A stretch of 64,000 nt of DNA from Periplaneta americana (taxonomy: Eukaryota > Arthropoda > Insecta > Blattodea > Blattidae), in the NCBI RefSeq assembly GCF_040183065.1, contig NC_091117.1:100691001-100755000 (forward strand), given 5' to 3'. The notes beneath the pieces were generated by a model that was not told the DNA's origin, ran no database searches, and saw nothing but the letters and a program-made list of their open reading frames with translations. Position numbers and translations under genes: made by a program. This document shows positions 22,441 through 32,573 of this stretch, in pieces; position 1 is the stretch's first letter; each line of letters begins with the position of its first letter.

Positions 22441-22697
22441 GTTGACGACTATACTGAAAGATCTAGATTTTGTAGAGAAATCTGCAAATACTATCAAAAA
22501 GATTCAAACTGATATCGAGAGAGAAGTTTCTGCCCTCCAGTGCAAAGGGCGGTTGCTCACTCAGGAAGCTAATAAAGTCATAGAAATGCATTCAGAATTG
22601 AATGGAACCAGTTGCCTTGATGCATGGACTGCTCTGATTGCTAACATGGAGGCTGGACGTGATTATTTGCTACAGCCAATGACACCAAACACAGATG
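22441..22697 (+). CDS. CCDC180: CCDC180-like exon 3
   Basis: The acceptor ttactctcag ends at 22440; the donor gtatga starts at 22698. The 257-nt exon (1 + 85 codons + 1) reads TTILKDLDFVEKSANTIKKI, then a long helix, then SCLDAWTALIANMEAGRDYL and LQPMTPNTD. The last part (WxxLxxxMExGRDxLL) resembles the segment just before the linker in CCDC180 proteins, but I cannot verify this. Its final G joins AC of exon 4 (38664) to make Asp, which shows that the exon-like ORF at 31245 need not belong to the gene. The intron that follows is about 16 kb. Confidence 0.5.
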
Positions 22698-23409
22698 GTA
22701 TGAACGCATACATCCAAATCTGATTTCTGCACACTATGAACTGTATTTATGTGTATGTGTGTATGTGTATGTTTATGTAGTATACAATGAGGGACATAAT
22801 ACCAGAGCGACTCGAGTTTTTCTAAGCCAAAGAATGCCACACTGCGCATGCTCTGAGCCAAAAGTTTTGACGAGATATTCGCTTTGGTTTTATGTTTAAA
22901 TAGTATTCTAGAAGGAATTAAAACTATAGCCTCTTATGAACCGCGGTACAGATCTTGAAATATTTTCGTCCTCTCAACAATTATGTATCTCACTGTACAG
23001 TTCCAGAAAAAAAATGGCCCGGCTGAATTTATTTCCAGATTCAACGCATTGCGCATGCTCAGTGCTCCAAAGCAGTGATACGCACGAGTTCACTTTGGCA
23101 GTTATTGAAATTCATTTTACTTCAATTGTTATCGTAATCCGAAAGGCATTAGAAAAGATGCATGAAAATATTGATCTAGTCTTGATAGTAGATGAATATC
23201 TGAATCGTGCAGTAAACCAAAATGGTAATAAACAAAATTAACCTGCTTAAGTAATTTTGAAAAAAATCCTCAACAATATCCGAACTCTGAATTTCGTAGT
23301 CTGCGAGCAAGCACGCTAGCACAGAGTTATCAGAATGCTTGCGATGAATTGTCATATACATCTTGATTACACAACTTTCGAGATAATTATGTATTATGTC
23401 TTTCTCGTG
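22698..23409. other. Intronic sequence with a related pair of segments
   Basis: A tgtgtatg-type run lies at 22750-22780. Two similar patches around tgcgcatgctc (about 22848 and 23050) are about 200 bp apart. No gene is supported. The ORF at 22936-23241 has no recognisable domain. Confidence 0.5.
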
Positions 23410-23521
23410 TTAAATTTTACCATACCTGGTTAACATGTTTCAGCCTGTTATGGGCCATCTTCAGAACTGGTTGGTGTTGGTCTTGGCGTCTTTTGTTTGC
23501 GTTTTCTGTGGGGGTGTGTTT

Positions 23522-23909
23522 TTATAGTGTGTGTGTTCTGAAATTGAGTTGTGTGTTGAGAATTTCATTTGGATGTGTTTTTGTATGTCTATATATTTCG
23601 TATTGTTCTAGTATGTTTAGTTTCTGGCTTTTTGGTTGAATATGTAGAATTTCTATGTCTGTGTTTATGTCTCTGTAGGTGTGGTTAGCATTTGTGATGT
23701 GTTCTGCATATGTGGAAGTGTTTTGTAATTTTGTTATGGCTGTAATGTGTTCTTTGTAACGTGTTTGAAATGATATGCCTGTCTGTCCTGTGCAGAAGTT
23801 GTTGCAGGTGTTGCATTTGAGTTTGTATACGCCTGTGTGGTTGTATTTGTTTGTCTGTGTTGTTTGTGTGAGATGTTTTTTCAAACCGAAGACCTACCCA
23901 TGGGATCAC
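23522..23909 (-). pseudogene. Penelope GIY-YIG endonuclease domain
   Basis: A 120-aa reading contains the GVYKLKC...CTGQTG core (GIY...YIG, with the second motif changed to CTG), an RYKEH helix and the usual C-terminal LNxLEQYEIY, closing with NTQLNFRTHTL. The domain nicks DNA for Penelope insertion. The Tyr-to-Cys change in the second motif and loss of linkage to the RT suggest it is inactive. Confidence 0.5.
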
Positions 23910-24210
23910 CCATTTCCAGCATACTAGCAGAAATATTCATACACAATACAGAACAGACATACATGTAAAACAAAGACAACAACAAGTACGCGGACAACAT
24001 CACATATTGGCACAGATACATAGATGACATTCTAATACTATACAAAAGAAACAAAAGACAGATCCAAAACCTGCATCAACACATAAACAAAATACACCCA
24101 AAGCTACAATACGCATTAGAAATAAATTGAAAACAACAAATCCATAAATTTTCTAGACATCACAATAACTAAAGTCGACAACAAACACACATTCTAAATC
24201 TACAGAAAAC

Positions 24211-24300
24211 CCACCACCACCACCACCACCACCACCACCACCACCACCACCACTACCACCACCACCACCACCACCACAACAACAATAACAACAACACAGC
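24211..24300 (+). repeat. (CCA)n/(CAA)n microsatellite
   Basis: About 22 CCA units with one interruption, then CAA units. It expanded inside the Penelope reading. The poly-His and poly-Gly ORFs over it are artefacts. Confidence 0.5.
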
Positions 24301-24382
24301 CAATCATCCAACACAACACAAACAAGGTGCATTCCGAACAATGGTACACAGACTACTCAACATACCAATGAACCAACAAGAC

Positions 24383-24536
24383 TATTTAAGGATAAACAAG
24401 AGTTTTAAAATAACAATACAATACATTTTCACCGCCGCCTCAGATTATAGCGTCGTTGTTCCGTAACTCCTATGTGCAAAATATAAATTTTTTTCAGTAG
24501 GAAGAAAAAACAGATTTATTCATTCTATGGCAGTGG
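24383..24536 (+). repeat. Helitron-interior fragment, uninterrupted paralogue
   Basis: 154 bp match the Helitron copy at 28769-28823 + 32839-32881 + 35263-35316, but without the Transib and P-like insertions. It gives the pre-insertion sequences ttcaccgccgcctcag and tatgtgcaaaatataa, so it defines both target sites exactly. It lies inside the Penelope RT remains. Confidence 0.5.
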
Positions 24537-24939
24537 TACAAGTACATAGCACAAGAAAACGGATACAACCCTAACATAATAGACAACATATAAGAAAGAC
24601 AAAACATAATCACAAAAAGCATAAGAATACAACACACAAGAACACAAAAAATACATCACACTAACATACGAAAACAAAAACATACATAAGATTGCAACTT
24701 CATTCAAGAAATTAAATTACAACATCGTATATAGAACAAAAAATAATCTACAAAAGCATCTCAACAGAGAAACTCTATGAATAGCGTTAAATTTTCATGA
24801 AACGTATATATTAATCATTATTTTTTCCTTCCTTCTAAAGGAACAAAATAGGTATTTGCCCTAAAATCCGATATCTCAAGAAGACATAATATATGTCGAA
24901 CATGGAGTAGGCTAAGAAAGAAAAAGAATCAAAGGAGAG

Positions 24940-25035
24940 GAGTTCGATCCGGTTCTGTGGATTGACCCTCAGTGGTAGAGCACCCAATGCATGTTCGATT
25001 CCCAGAGCCGGAGCGAATTTTTCGCCGTTATTAAT
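24940..25035 (+). repeat. tRNA-like SINE fragment
   Basis: It has ctcagtggtagagcac (A box) and gcatgttcgattccc (B box), with ggttctg/cagagcc pairing at the ends. It is a SINE head rather than a functional tRNA, since the anticodon arm cannot be formed well. Confidence 0.5.
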
Positions 25036-25679
25036 AAATGATTTCGTAAGGAGTTCAGTTGTGATCTAATGAAGATACTGTGAAGTTGTGTTAAAATGTC
25101 ACCAATAAAATCTGTAACTTTGCCTAGATGCTTGTAAAAGGCTTCGGAGATGACTATTTTTTCAGTCAAGGAGGAATATATATTATGTTGTAAAGTTAGT
25201 AAGTTAGACCAAAGTTAATAAGTAACCTATAATGATTTACAAAAATATTGTGACTCTAAAAGACACAACGAACATCTGAAATTGTTTAATGAATTGATTT
25301 CGAATCGTCCACTTTTTATTATGACTTGCGTTTGATGTTGACACGAGCGAATATTTCGTTCTTAAACTTGAGAATCCACATTTTAAACACTTCATTGAAA
25401 AGTAGATGTTTACAAAATTGCCGACGATAAAATATAATCACTACTTTTAAAAAAAATTACATTGAAATGGAGCAATTTATGAAAAAAAAAATGTAAAGGA
25501 ATAATTTGTTGGCCTTGCAATTCTCTTACATATTCCTTTGTAAAAACTCATCCGTAACCTAATATTTGTCCATAAATGAGACTCACATATTAACCCTAGC
25601 CATACCGTGGTTTTTTAAATAACATACAGTATTTTGTGACCACTACAAAAATGTTTAAACATTTGTAATCAGCAAATAG
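25036..25679. other. Intronic spacer
   Basis: AT-rich; no gene or named repeat. Confidence 0.5.
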
Positions 25680-26159
25680 TAAGGTAAACATTGGTAATTT
25701 CGTGATAATTTTATGAAAACTAATTTAAAATGCAAATGTGTAAATACGAGTATATCCTTATTCCGATTTTTTTCATCTAAAAGACGATAACTTGCTGTAC
25801 AAATCTGGAGACATAAAAGATTGGATACGTTCTTTAATAAGTGCCAAAAACCACTTTTACAACTTAAGCTGAAAGGTTGGTTATTTCGTGATAACATTGG
25901 TAATTTCGTGATATTGCATTGATAATTTCGTGAGAGGTAGACGAATTGTGGAAAAATTCATTAAAGTCAAATGAAATTCTCATTTATTGTTACAAAACTT
26001 CAAACATAGTAATTCCGTCTAATATTCATAGCAAGAAAACATAGAAATACATATCAACATATAATAAGAATGAAATCAAAGTAAAAATTGAAATTGAAAA
26101 GGCATCTTCTTTGCCCTGAAAGGGTGAACATTTTTATTATGACCTTTACTACAGCCTAT

Positions 26160-26900
26160 ATTACTAGGGTAACCCCAAAAGTAATACATAACGTTTCTTT
26201 AAAAATTATATTTTTATCCTACAGCTTTGCTATTTTCACAGTATGTAGATGCATCCTTAAGGAACAAAATGTCACTTTTCCACATAATCCCCGTCCCTTT
26301 CAACTGCCTTACGTAACCTAGGAACGAGGGCCTGTAGACCAGCACGGTAAAAGTCTGGACCAACACGTCTGAGCCACTCTTTAGCAGCGTGCACAAGGGA
26401 GTCATTTTCTAACCTCGTTCCGCGAAGGGATCTTTCAGTTTACCAAAGAGATGGTAATCGCACGGTGCCAGTTCATGACTGTAAGGCGGGTGTTTCAGTG
26501 TTGTCTATCCGAATTTTCTGATCTGGTCTGTGGTCTTGTGACTGACATATGACTGTGCGTTGTCGTGCAATAGCAGAACATCCTGCTTCTCCCGATGTCG
26601 TCGAACACGACTCAGTCGAACTTGAAGTTTCTTGAGAGTTGCAAAATACGCGTCAGAATTAATGGTGGTTCCGTGTGGCATGATGTTCACAAGCAAGAGT
26701 CCTTCTGAATCGAAAAAGACAGCAGCCATAACGTTTGCTGCCGAAGGTGTACGTTTGAATTTATATTTCTTTGGTGAATTTGCATGATACCACTCCATTG
26801 TCTGCCTCTGTCTCCGGTCCAAAATGGTGGGGCCATGTTCCATCTTCTCTCACAATTCTTGCAAGTAAGTCATCTAGCACTTATCATTGACACTTAGCAT
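26160..26900 (-). pseudogene. mariner transposase, C-terminal half
   Basis: On the minus strand: WYHANSPKKYKFKRTPSA, AAVFFDSEGLLLVNIMPHGT, DVLLLHDNAQSYVSHKTTDQ and HPPYSHELAPCDYHLFGKLK, with one stop and a shift near the middle, then a degraded end near 26170 (ggtaaccccaaaagtaatac, mariner-type terminal repeat). The second and third catalytic aspartates (HDNA, CDYHLF) are visible. The 5' half and the first aspartate are absent. It is inserted in the TIR element above. Confidence 0.5.
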
Positions 26901-27413
26901 GATAAAAATTCAAACAGAAGCTACACTGAACCCATTGCGTCTCCGTTTTTTTTTCTTTGTTATCACATCTTGTCTTCAGATTTCTAAAATTCCTATTGTA
27001 ATACAATTTTTAAAATAGTATGAAATGTAACACTTAATGCTCAACAAAATTTCGTCTCAAACAGCTAATATTTCTATCAGTAAAGCTAAGCCTATATGGC
27101 GACTACAGATGTATCTAAAATTCCAAAAACATTTCCTAAAATTTCATGAAGATACAATAAATCTTTGTACCAAATATCATATGCTTACCTTTAGTAATAA
27201 GCCTGTGATGTAATTATAAACATCCACAAAATTTGTACGCCTGAGAAGTCGACGCAAACTTGCTCTCTCCAAACATAAAAGCTCACTGAAGCAGCTACAA
27301 TAGTCACACAAAGCTTAGCTGTATGTTTCTGGAAACCGGACAACATATGCAATCCCTTGGCGGAAATTTGGATATCGTAACACCACTGGTTAGTTCACAA
27401 ATGAGGAAATAAA
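26901..27413. other. Remaining body of the interrupted TIR element
   Basis: AT-rich sequence between the mariner and the palindrome, with no recognisable coding content. Confidence 0.5.
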
Positions 27414-27424
27414 AATAATTTCGA

Positions 27425-28010
27425 GGAAAAATTGTTCCGGGGCTGGGTATCGAACCCGGGACCTTTGGTTAAACGTACCAGCGCTCTCCCACTGAGCTAC
27501 CCGGGAACTCTACCCGACACCGATCCAATTTTTCCCTCTATATCCACAGACCTCAAAGTGGGCTGACAACCGTCAAGCAACCAACATTTGAGTGCACACT
27601 AACTCTGTGTGACTTTTAAATTGTGGCTTTCTGTTACGTACAGTGACATGTATTATGCAAATTAAGCTTTCAGGAATAACTCCCTGTAAAGTTAATTTGA
27701 ACAATTTTTCCCTCGAAATTATTCAAATTATCTTTACAGGGAGTTATACCTGAAGCTTAATTTGCATAATACACGTCACTGTACGTAACAGAAAGCCACA
27801 ATTTAAAAGTCACACAGAGTTAGTGTGCACTCAAATGTTGGTTGCTTGACGGTTGTCAGCCCACTTTGAGGTCTGTGGATATAGAGGGAAAAATTGGATC
27901 GGTGTCGGGTAGAGTTCCCGGGTAGCTCAGTGGGAGAGCGTTGGTGCGTTTAACCAACGGTCCCGGGTTCGATACCCGGCCCCGGAACAATTTTTCCTCG
28001 AAATTATTCA
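27425..28010. repeat. Large near-perfect palindrome of tRNA-derived units
   Basis: The left arm (about 27425-27700) and right arm (27722-28010) are reverse complements with a spacer of about 21 bp. Each arm is one tRNA-derived unit of the type seen in tandem at 5976-6440. The 75-nt tRNA-like domains are 27434-27508 (minus) and 27914-27988 (plus), with GTAGCTCAGTGGGAGAGC and GGGTTCGATACCC. The loop position before the putative anticodon is C rather than the invariant U33, which argues against function. A transcript would fold into a hairpin of about 275 bp. Confidence 0.5.
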
Positions 28011-28108
28011 AATTAACTTTACAGTGAGTTATTCCTGAAAGCTTAATTTGCAGGAAAGAAAAAGTATCACAAAATAACCACTGCCACGAAATTACCAGTG
28101 TTTACCCT

Positions 28109-28379
28109 ATGTACTATAATAAAAGAGAAAAAACGGCATAACTGCAGTAGTGGGAAATGGTCTAAAGAATACCTGAGAAAAATTTAAATGACATCGTATA
28201 TTTTCGAACAATTACTTCAAATAATTATGGGGAATATTTTTTGTCCACCTTGACATATTTTTCGTATTTTAGTTTAACTATCAGTTAAAATGATTAAATA
28301 ATAATTAATAACACAGTAAGATAGAAGGATTCATAACTGATAATGAATATTGTCATATTTTGAATATATCAATTACATA
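28109..28379. other. Intronic spacer
   Basis: AT-rich; no feature seen. Confidence 0.5.
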
Positions 28380-29149
28380 TCTATACTAATAATAAATCTG
28401 TAACCGAAATGTTTCTGGTAATTTTCTCTTTTCCAAAAATAATTGGTGTTAACATGTATAATTAATCATCCTGAAACCGAAAATCGCTTTTTTGAAATTT
28501 TTGTCTGTCTGTCTGGACGTTTGTTACCTTTTCACGCGATAATGGCTGAACGGATTTCAATGAAAATTGGAATATAAATTAAGTTCGTTCCAGCTTAGAT
28601 TTTAGGCTATATGACATTCAAAATACTTTATTTAAAAGGGATTATAAGGGGTCCTGAATTAAATAAATCGAAATATCTCGCTTATTATTGTGAAAAATGG
28701 TACATAACAAAAGTTTCTTTAATGGTTTCCGATAAGTTTTATTCCAGGAAAAATTTTGATAGGACTGATATTTAAGGATATACAAGAGTTTTAAAATAAC
28801 AATACAATACATTTTCACCGCCGCACAATGTGTAATTTCAAGCAGATAGCCGGCCAAAAATCAATTTTCATACCCTATCTTTAATGCTAAATTCTTATAT
28901 AGACGTGTTTATAACACTCCAAAGTATACTACTGAAGTGTAGACAGATGCTTACATCTGTTTGGGGACCCTCACAACAGAGCGAAAGTTGCATGTCTCCG
29001 ATAAGATCATTTACGCTGCAGAGGCAGTCGTGCAGTTTGTATTTGGATGGCGCAGAGTGGTGAAGTTAGTACAGTATTTTTTCTAATATAAAGTGTGGAT
29101 ATATTATAAGAAGGTATGTACTTACAAGTAAGCTAATTTTCGTGACAAA

Positions 29150-31030
29150 AATTGAATCGCTCATTGCAGAAAGGGGATAAGTCATAAAATCTTACTTTTG
29201 AGATAATCAATAAAAACTGTTTTCTTCTTCCAATACTGGAGTAATCATTATAAATATTTTTTCTTATTTTGTTTATGAATAGTGAAGCATAATACATCAT
29301 GTTAGACATCTGTCATCTCAAACACTTTTGTTTAAAGTTGTTTAATCGAACCATGACTTATCCCCTTTCTGCAAGGAATTGTTAAACATAAAAGAAAAAA
29401 ATATATAATTTACAATTTTGGGCTAATGTAATATTTGAAAACAAACTAAAAGTTAATAATTATAATGATAACGATGTTTTTATGTGTAATTACTACATTA
29501 CTGTCACCATTTACATAATTATTTTTGCATTTTAGTCATTATTCCTACTACAGAAATGCACCAATATGTGATTTTATATTACAGTTTTAAATCAAAACTC
29601 TACTTTTAAACTCGTACTTAAAATCTGCATATAGGAGAGCACAATGAAAATACACTAAAGCAGTACACAAAATCGTTTGTTTCAATTGTTATAGAGTATA
29701 TTGTTAGACGTTGGAAGCCACGTCCTTTGTAGATTCCTTGTCACAAGGTGGCCAGTTCAGGATCTCTTCGTAAAAGAAAGTGTGTTCCAGTGGAATGTAT
29801 TGCATCACTTTCGATAAGTCTCCAAGTTTTTTCGTATTAATGGCAATTTTCCCCATTGTATGCTTTTGTGTAGGCATTACTATGCGTCCAGAACCTGGTT
29901 TTTTCATACAGAATCTGTGTTTCCTCATTTCACTATCAATGAACAAACTGGCAGTCACACATTCTGGATCATCTTTAGAGTAAACAAATTCACTGAATTG
30001 TGCTGAAGAAACATATTCTTATCTTTCCCTTTCTTCCTCAATGTGTCTAATGAGCAAGTGGTTTTCTTGTAATACTCTGGCCACCAGTATTTAAAATTCA
30101 AAATATCATCAGTAGTAACTGAGTCTACAGAAAATCTGTTGTTTGTGTTTGCCTGGTGGATCAAGGTATTATATTGGTCTGTCTTCCTTAGTTTGCTCTT
30201 CACTACACCAAAGTTGCGATCACAGGGAAGAAATGAATGGCCTCGTTGTGGAAAATAATGAATGATTTTGCTAAATCTCCCCACTTGGGTCAGTGCAAGC
30301 AACAATCGAATTAAGGTATGATTTTTATTTTGCCCTCCACAGTTATCAGAGAAAAGATACAATTCCTTGACTGAAGAAGGGACATTATTTTCAATGTAGT
30401 TCAGAAGGAACACACTTCATTTGAAGATTTGTGGCCTATACCTTCATGATAGGAATAGAAGTGCGCCATATGGTCTTTGAAATTGTGAATGTTGAAAATT
30501 GATGACCCAAAGTTGCGTCTAAACAAACAATGAGTAGTTTCTTACCCACATTGTTCTCCTGTCGTACGGGCTGCTATAGACTTCCCAATGGAATTGATGT
30601 TCCAATGCCTTCAGTTTATTTTTCTTATTTATATTTCTCCTGTAGTTAATTTCATTGCATTTACGTTTACCACTAATAACACAGTTTTCTTCCCCTGGGT
30701 CACTTACTACTTCTAGATTATCTGTCATTTTCCTTATCAGCTGATGGGCGCTTAACTTATTAGATCCGCGGCACTCAGTTGCGTCACGTCGTCAGTCAGT
30801 GCAGAAAGAAGGTAAGTCGCTGACTGTGCAGAAAGAAGGTAAGTCGCTGCCTTGTCCCCTTTCTGCAATGACTGCGCTGCTTATGGTACTCTGCTTTGCG
30901 TTGAGAATGAGCAAATTTGTCCCATTTCTGTATGGAAATGTGTGTCTAGGTCTGGAGAAAGCAATGGCACTCTTAACTCATTTTCGCGTTTTTCGTGACT
31001 TATCCCCTTTCTGCAATGACCGATTCAATT
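29150..31030 (-). mobile_element. TIR element encoding an SDNCGGQNKN-motif protein, nested in Transib
   Basis: The 35-bp terminal inverted repeats differ at one position (aattgaatcg, then tcattgcagaaaggggataa gtca). Outer AATT could be a 4-bp target duplication. The core word gcagaaaggggataagtc recurs inside: inverted at about 29353-29373, altered copies (gcagaaagaaggtaagtc) at 30801 and 30828, inverted at about 30853-30873. It carries a minus-strand gene. The superfamily is not known to me. Confidence 0.5.
29704..30728 (-). pseudogene. SDNCGGQNKN-motif transposon protein (DUF7869-like), broken
   Basis: Three readings in order on the minus strand: 30728-30519 (MTDNLEVVSDPGEENCVISG, basic middle), 30524-29955 across one frameshift near 30415 (FNIHNFKDHMAHFYSYHEG, then ELYLFSDNCGGQNKNHTLI and PQRGHSFLPCDRNFG), and 29958-29704 (a continuation with MKKPGSGRIV and LKKLGDL-like words). 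The SDNCGGQNKN and GHSFLPCDR motifs mark a widespread insect family of transposon-borne proteins, probably an RNase H-fold nuclease with the D of SDN and D of CDR as candidate acidic residues. That assignment is inference. The shifts make it non-functional. Confidence 0.5.
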
Positions 31031-31244
31031 GTTATCTTATTGCCTAGAATAAGTGTCTGAATGAACATGTGCAAAGAGTTTGAGTTTTACCTTATTATAC
31101 GACTTCGAGTTGACTTTTAAAAGGTGTAGCTCTCTATCACCTAGATAAAATTTTGTAGAGATATTCATTGTACTTTTCTGAATACGACGTCGTGATTTTT
31201 TTCTGCAAACAGATGCATACAAAGTAGTTATTAATTATTTTCAG

Positions 31245-32573
31245 ACACCATACGCTCCGTAATCCGGAGACCTTTTTTCCAGATGTGGAACAAGAGCGAG
31301 AGAAAACTGAAATTCTCGAATATAATTGAACATTTTGGCCTCAAAGATTACTCTGAAGACATTTTACAGTCAATAAAATAATGAATTAAATTTCTATGCT
31401 CAATGATTCGATTAAGGTGGTAAAACTACAGCATAAATAGAAAAATTTCTTAAAATATAATGCGCTATATTTGAACCAAGATGCAAAGTCTGAGAATAAA
31501 ATATATAATACTTTGCCATCTACTACAAAACAATTCCAATTTGAGTCTGCCAGTACGAGGACGTCCACGTAAACTTTTCGGAGAACTGAGCGAAAGATCA
31601 AAACGTAAAAAAACTAGTCCACTTTTTAAAGAAAGAAAGATCGCCAGAAGAAAAGCTTCCTGCTGCCCATATGAGTTTCAGAACTTCGAGGAATAGAGAT
31701 GCGGCCAATATTGTAGGAGAGCTTTCACTTGCATCACTTCAACGTGCGACAAAATGGAGAAAAAAACGTGAAAATCGATTTTGCAGGAACGACCAACAAT
31801 TATCACTAATAAGGATCTCGCTTAGATTACTGATTTACAGTTGACCTCTAATCAATATAAAGAATTAAGGGAAATGCAAAATCTTGTGACAGTTAATTTA
31901 GATCCACCGTATTATTTATTGCGAAACATTGAAAATAGGATAGATTCAGGCAGGTAAGGGGACTACCTTGTTGACATGATACAACAAAGTAGTCGCAATA
32001 AAAACGATGCAAATACCGCAAGAAGATTTTTAGGGAGGTTTCCACTTTCGAATATAGGCCTATTACTGGAATAGATGGAAATCTAATAAGTCGTTTACAC
32101 ACATAATATCAGAAACCTTTTTCTTGAGGTTTTGCAATACTGATGAACGGGCATTTGACATGTATGCAAGGGAGACAAGGGAATTATATTTATGCTTGCA
32201 CAAATGGTATTATATGCCTACAACCCTTCACAAGCTCTTGGCTCATGGACAGAAGGTCACAGGACACTATTATACTTATTGGCAAACTATCTGAGGAAGC
32301 CCAGGAAACGAGGAACAAATACTATATATTACACTTTTAAGAGAAGTCTTCACAAGAAAAACCTCAAGAAAGACACAAATACCGATCTTTTACTCAGGCA
32401 ACTTATTTCCTTGGACCTTTACATCACCAGCTTAAAGAAATTAAGAAGAAAAAATCGCGGTCGATTTCAATAGCAGTGCTGCAGTTGTCTCCGAGACTCC
32501 ATTACTCGGTGCAGCCGAAGGAGAGACTCGGAGTGAAGATATAGATTCTGATGGGGATGCATCTGACGTCTGA
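31245..32573 (+). pseudogene. Transib transposase remnant
   Basis: Pieces in different frames keep the Transib order: FSNIIEHFGLKDYSEDILQ (about 31310-31370), RGRPRKLFGELSERSKRKKT (31556-31615), RATKWRKKREN (31750), LTSNQYKELREMQNL (31840-31885) and LDPPYYL, CLHKWYYMPTTLHKLLAHGQ (about 32192-32250), IGKLSEEAQETRNK (32278-32320), and TNTDLLLRQLISLDLYITSL (32376-32435), ending at a TGA near 32573. LSEEAQExRNK and TNTDLxxRxLISxDxYIxSL are C-terminal hallmarks of Transib, the relative of the RAG1 core. Many stops. Catalytic residues cannot be assigned with confidence. Confidence 0.5.

Larger units (their letters stand above)
23410..24790. mobile_element. Penelope-like retroelement, inverted and broken
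   Basis: The two halves point in opposite directions. Minus strand 23522-23909: the C-terminal GIY-YIG endonuclease (GVYKLKCNTCNNFCTGQTGI, then RYKEHI). Plus strand 23884-24790: the reverse transcriptase end (DLPMGSPISSILAEIF, YWHRYIDDILILY). In an intact element RT precedes GIY-YIG on the same strand, so the 3' part was flipped, a rearrangement known for Penelope insertions. A (CCA)n tract replaces part of the RT reading at 24211, and a 154-bp Helitron-related piece sits at 24383. Confidence 0.5.
23884..24790 (+). pseudogene. Penelope reverse transcriptase, C-terminal part
   Basis: It opens at DLPMGSPISSILAEIFIHN (RT motif before the catalytic box), has an in-frame stop, then WHRYIDDILILYKRNKRQ with the catalytic DD, and LHQHINKIHPKLQYALE. 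After 24140 the frame breaks; NHPTQHKQGAFRTMVHRLL (about 24300-24355) and NGYNPNIIDN (24555-24590) mark the thumb and linker. Interrupted by a CCA repeat and by foreign sequence. Confidence 0.5.
25680..28108. mobile_element. TIR element with repeated terminal word (aatttcgtgata), interrupted
   Basis: The left end is aaggtaaacattggtaattt then cgtgata. The right end, reverse complemented, is agggtaaacactggtaattt then cgtgg. Three more copies of taatttcgtga/ttatttcgtga lie at 25875-25935. It is interrupted by a mariner (26160-26900) and by a tRNA-derived palindrome (27425-28010). No transposase is recognisable in what remains. The ends resemble the small element at 49863-50100. Confidence 0.5.

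Noticed and set aside
24153..24341. Poly-Gly/poly-His reading
   Set aside because: It is only the (CCA)n microsatellite within the Penelope remains.
27434..27988. tRNA-like domains as functional tRNA genes
   Set aside because: Loop position 33 is C rather than U, the acceptor stem has a mismatch, and the same 75-nt domain recurs as part of a longer repeated unit.
31245..31368. Exon-like ORF with tttcag before it, reading TIRSVIRRPFFQMWNKSERK
   Set aside because: Exon 3 joins exon 4 in phase without it, its only donor leaves the wrong phase for exon 4, and it lies within the Transib boundaries, so it is taken as transposon sequence.
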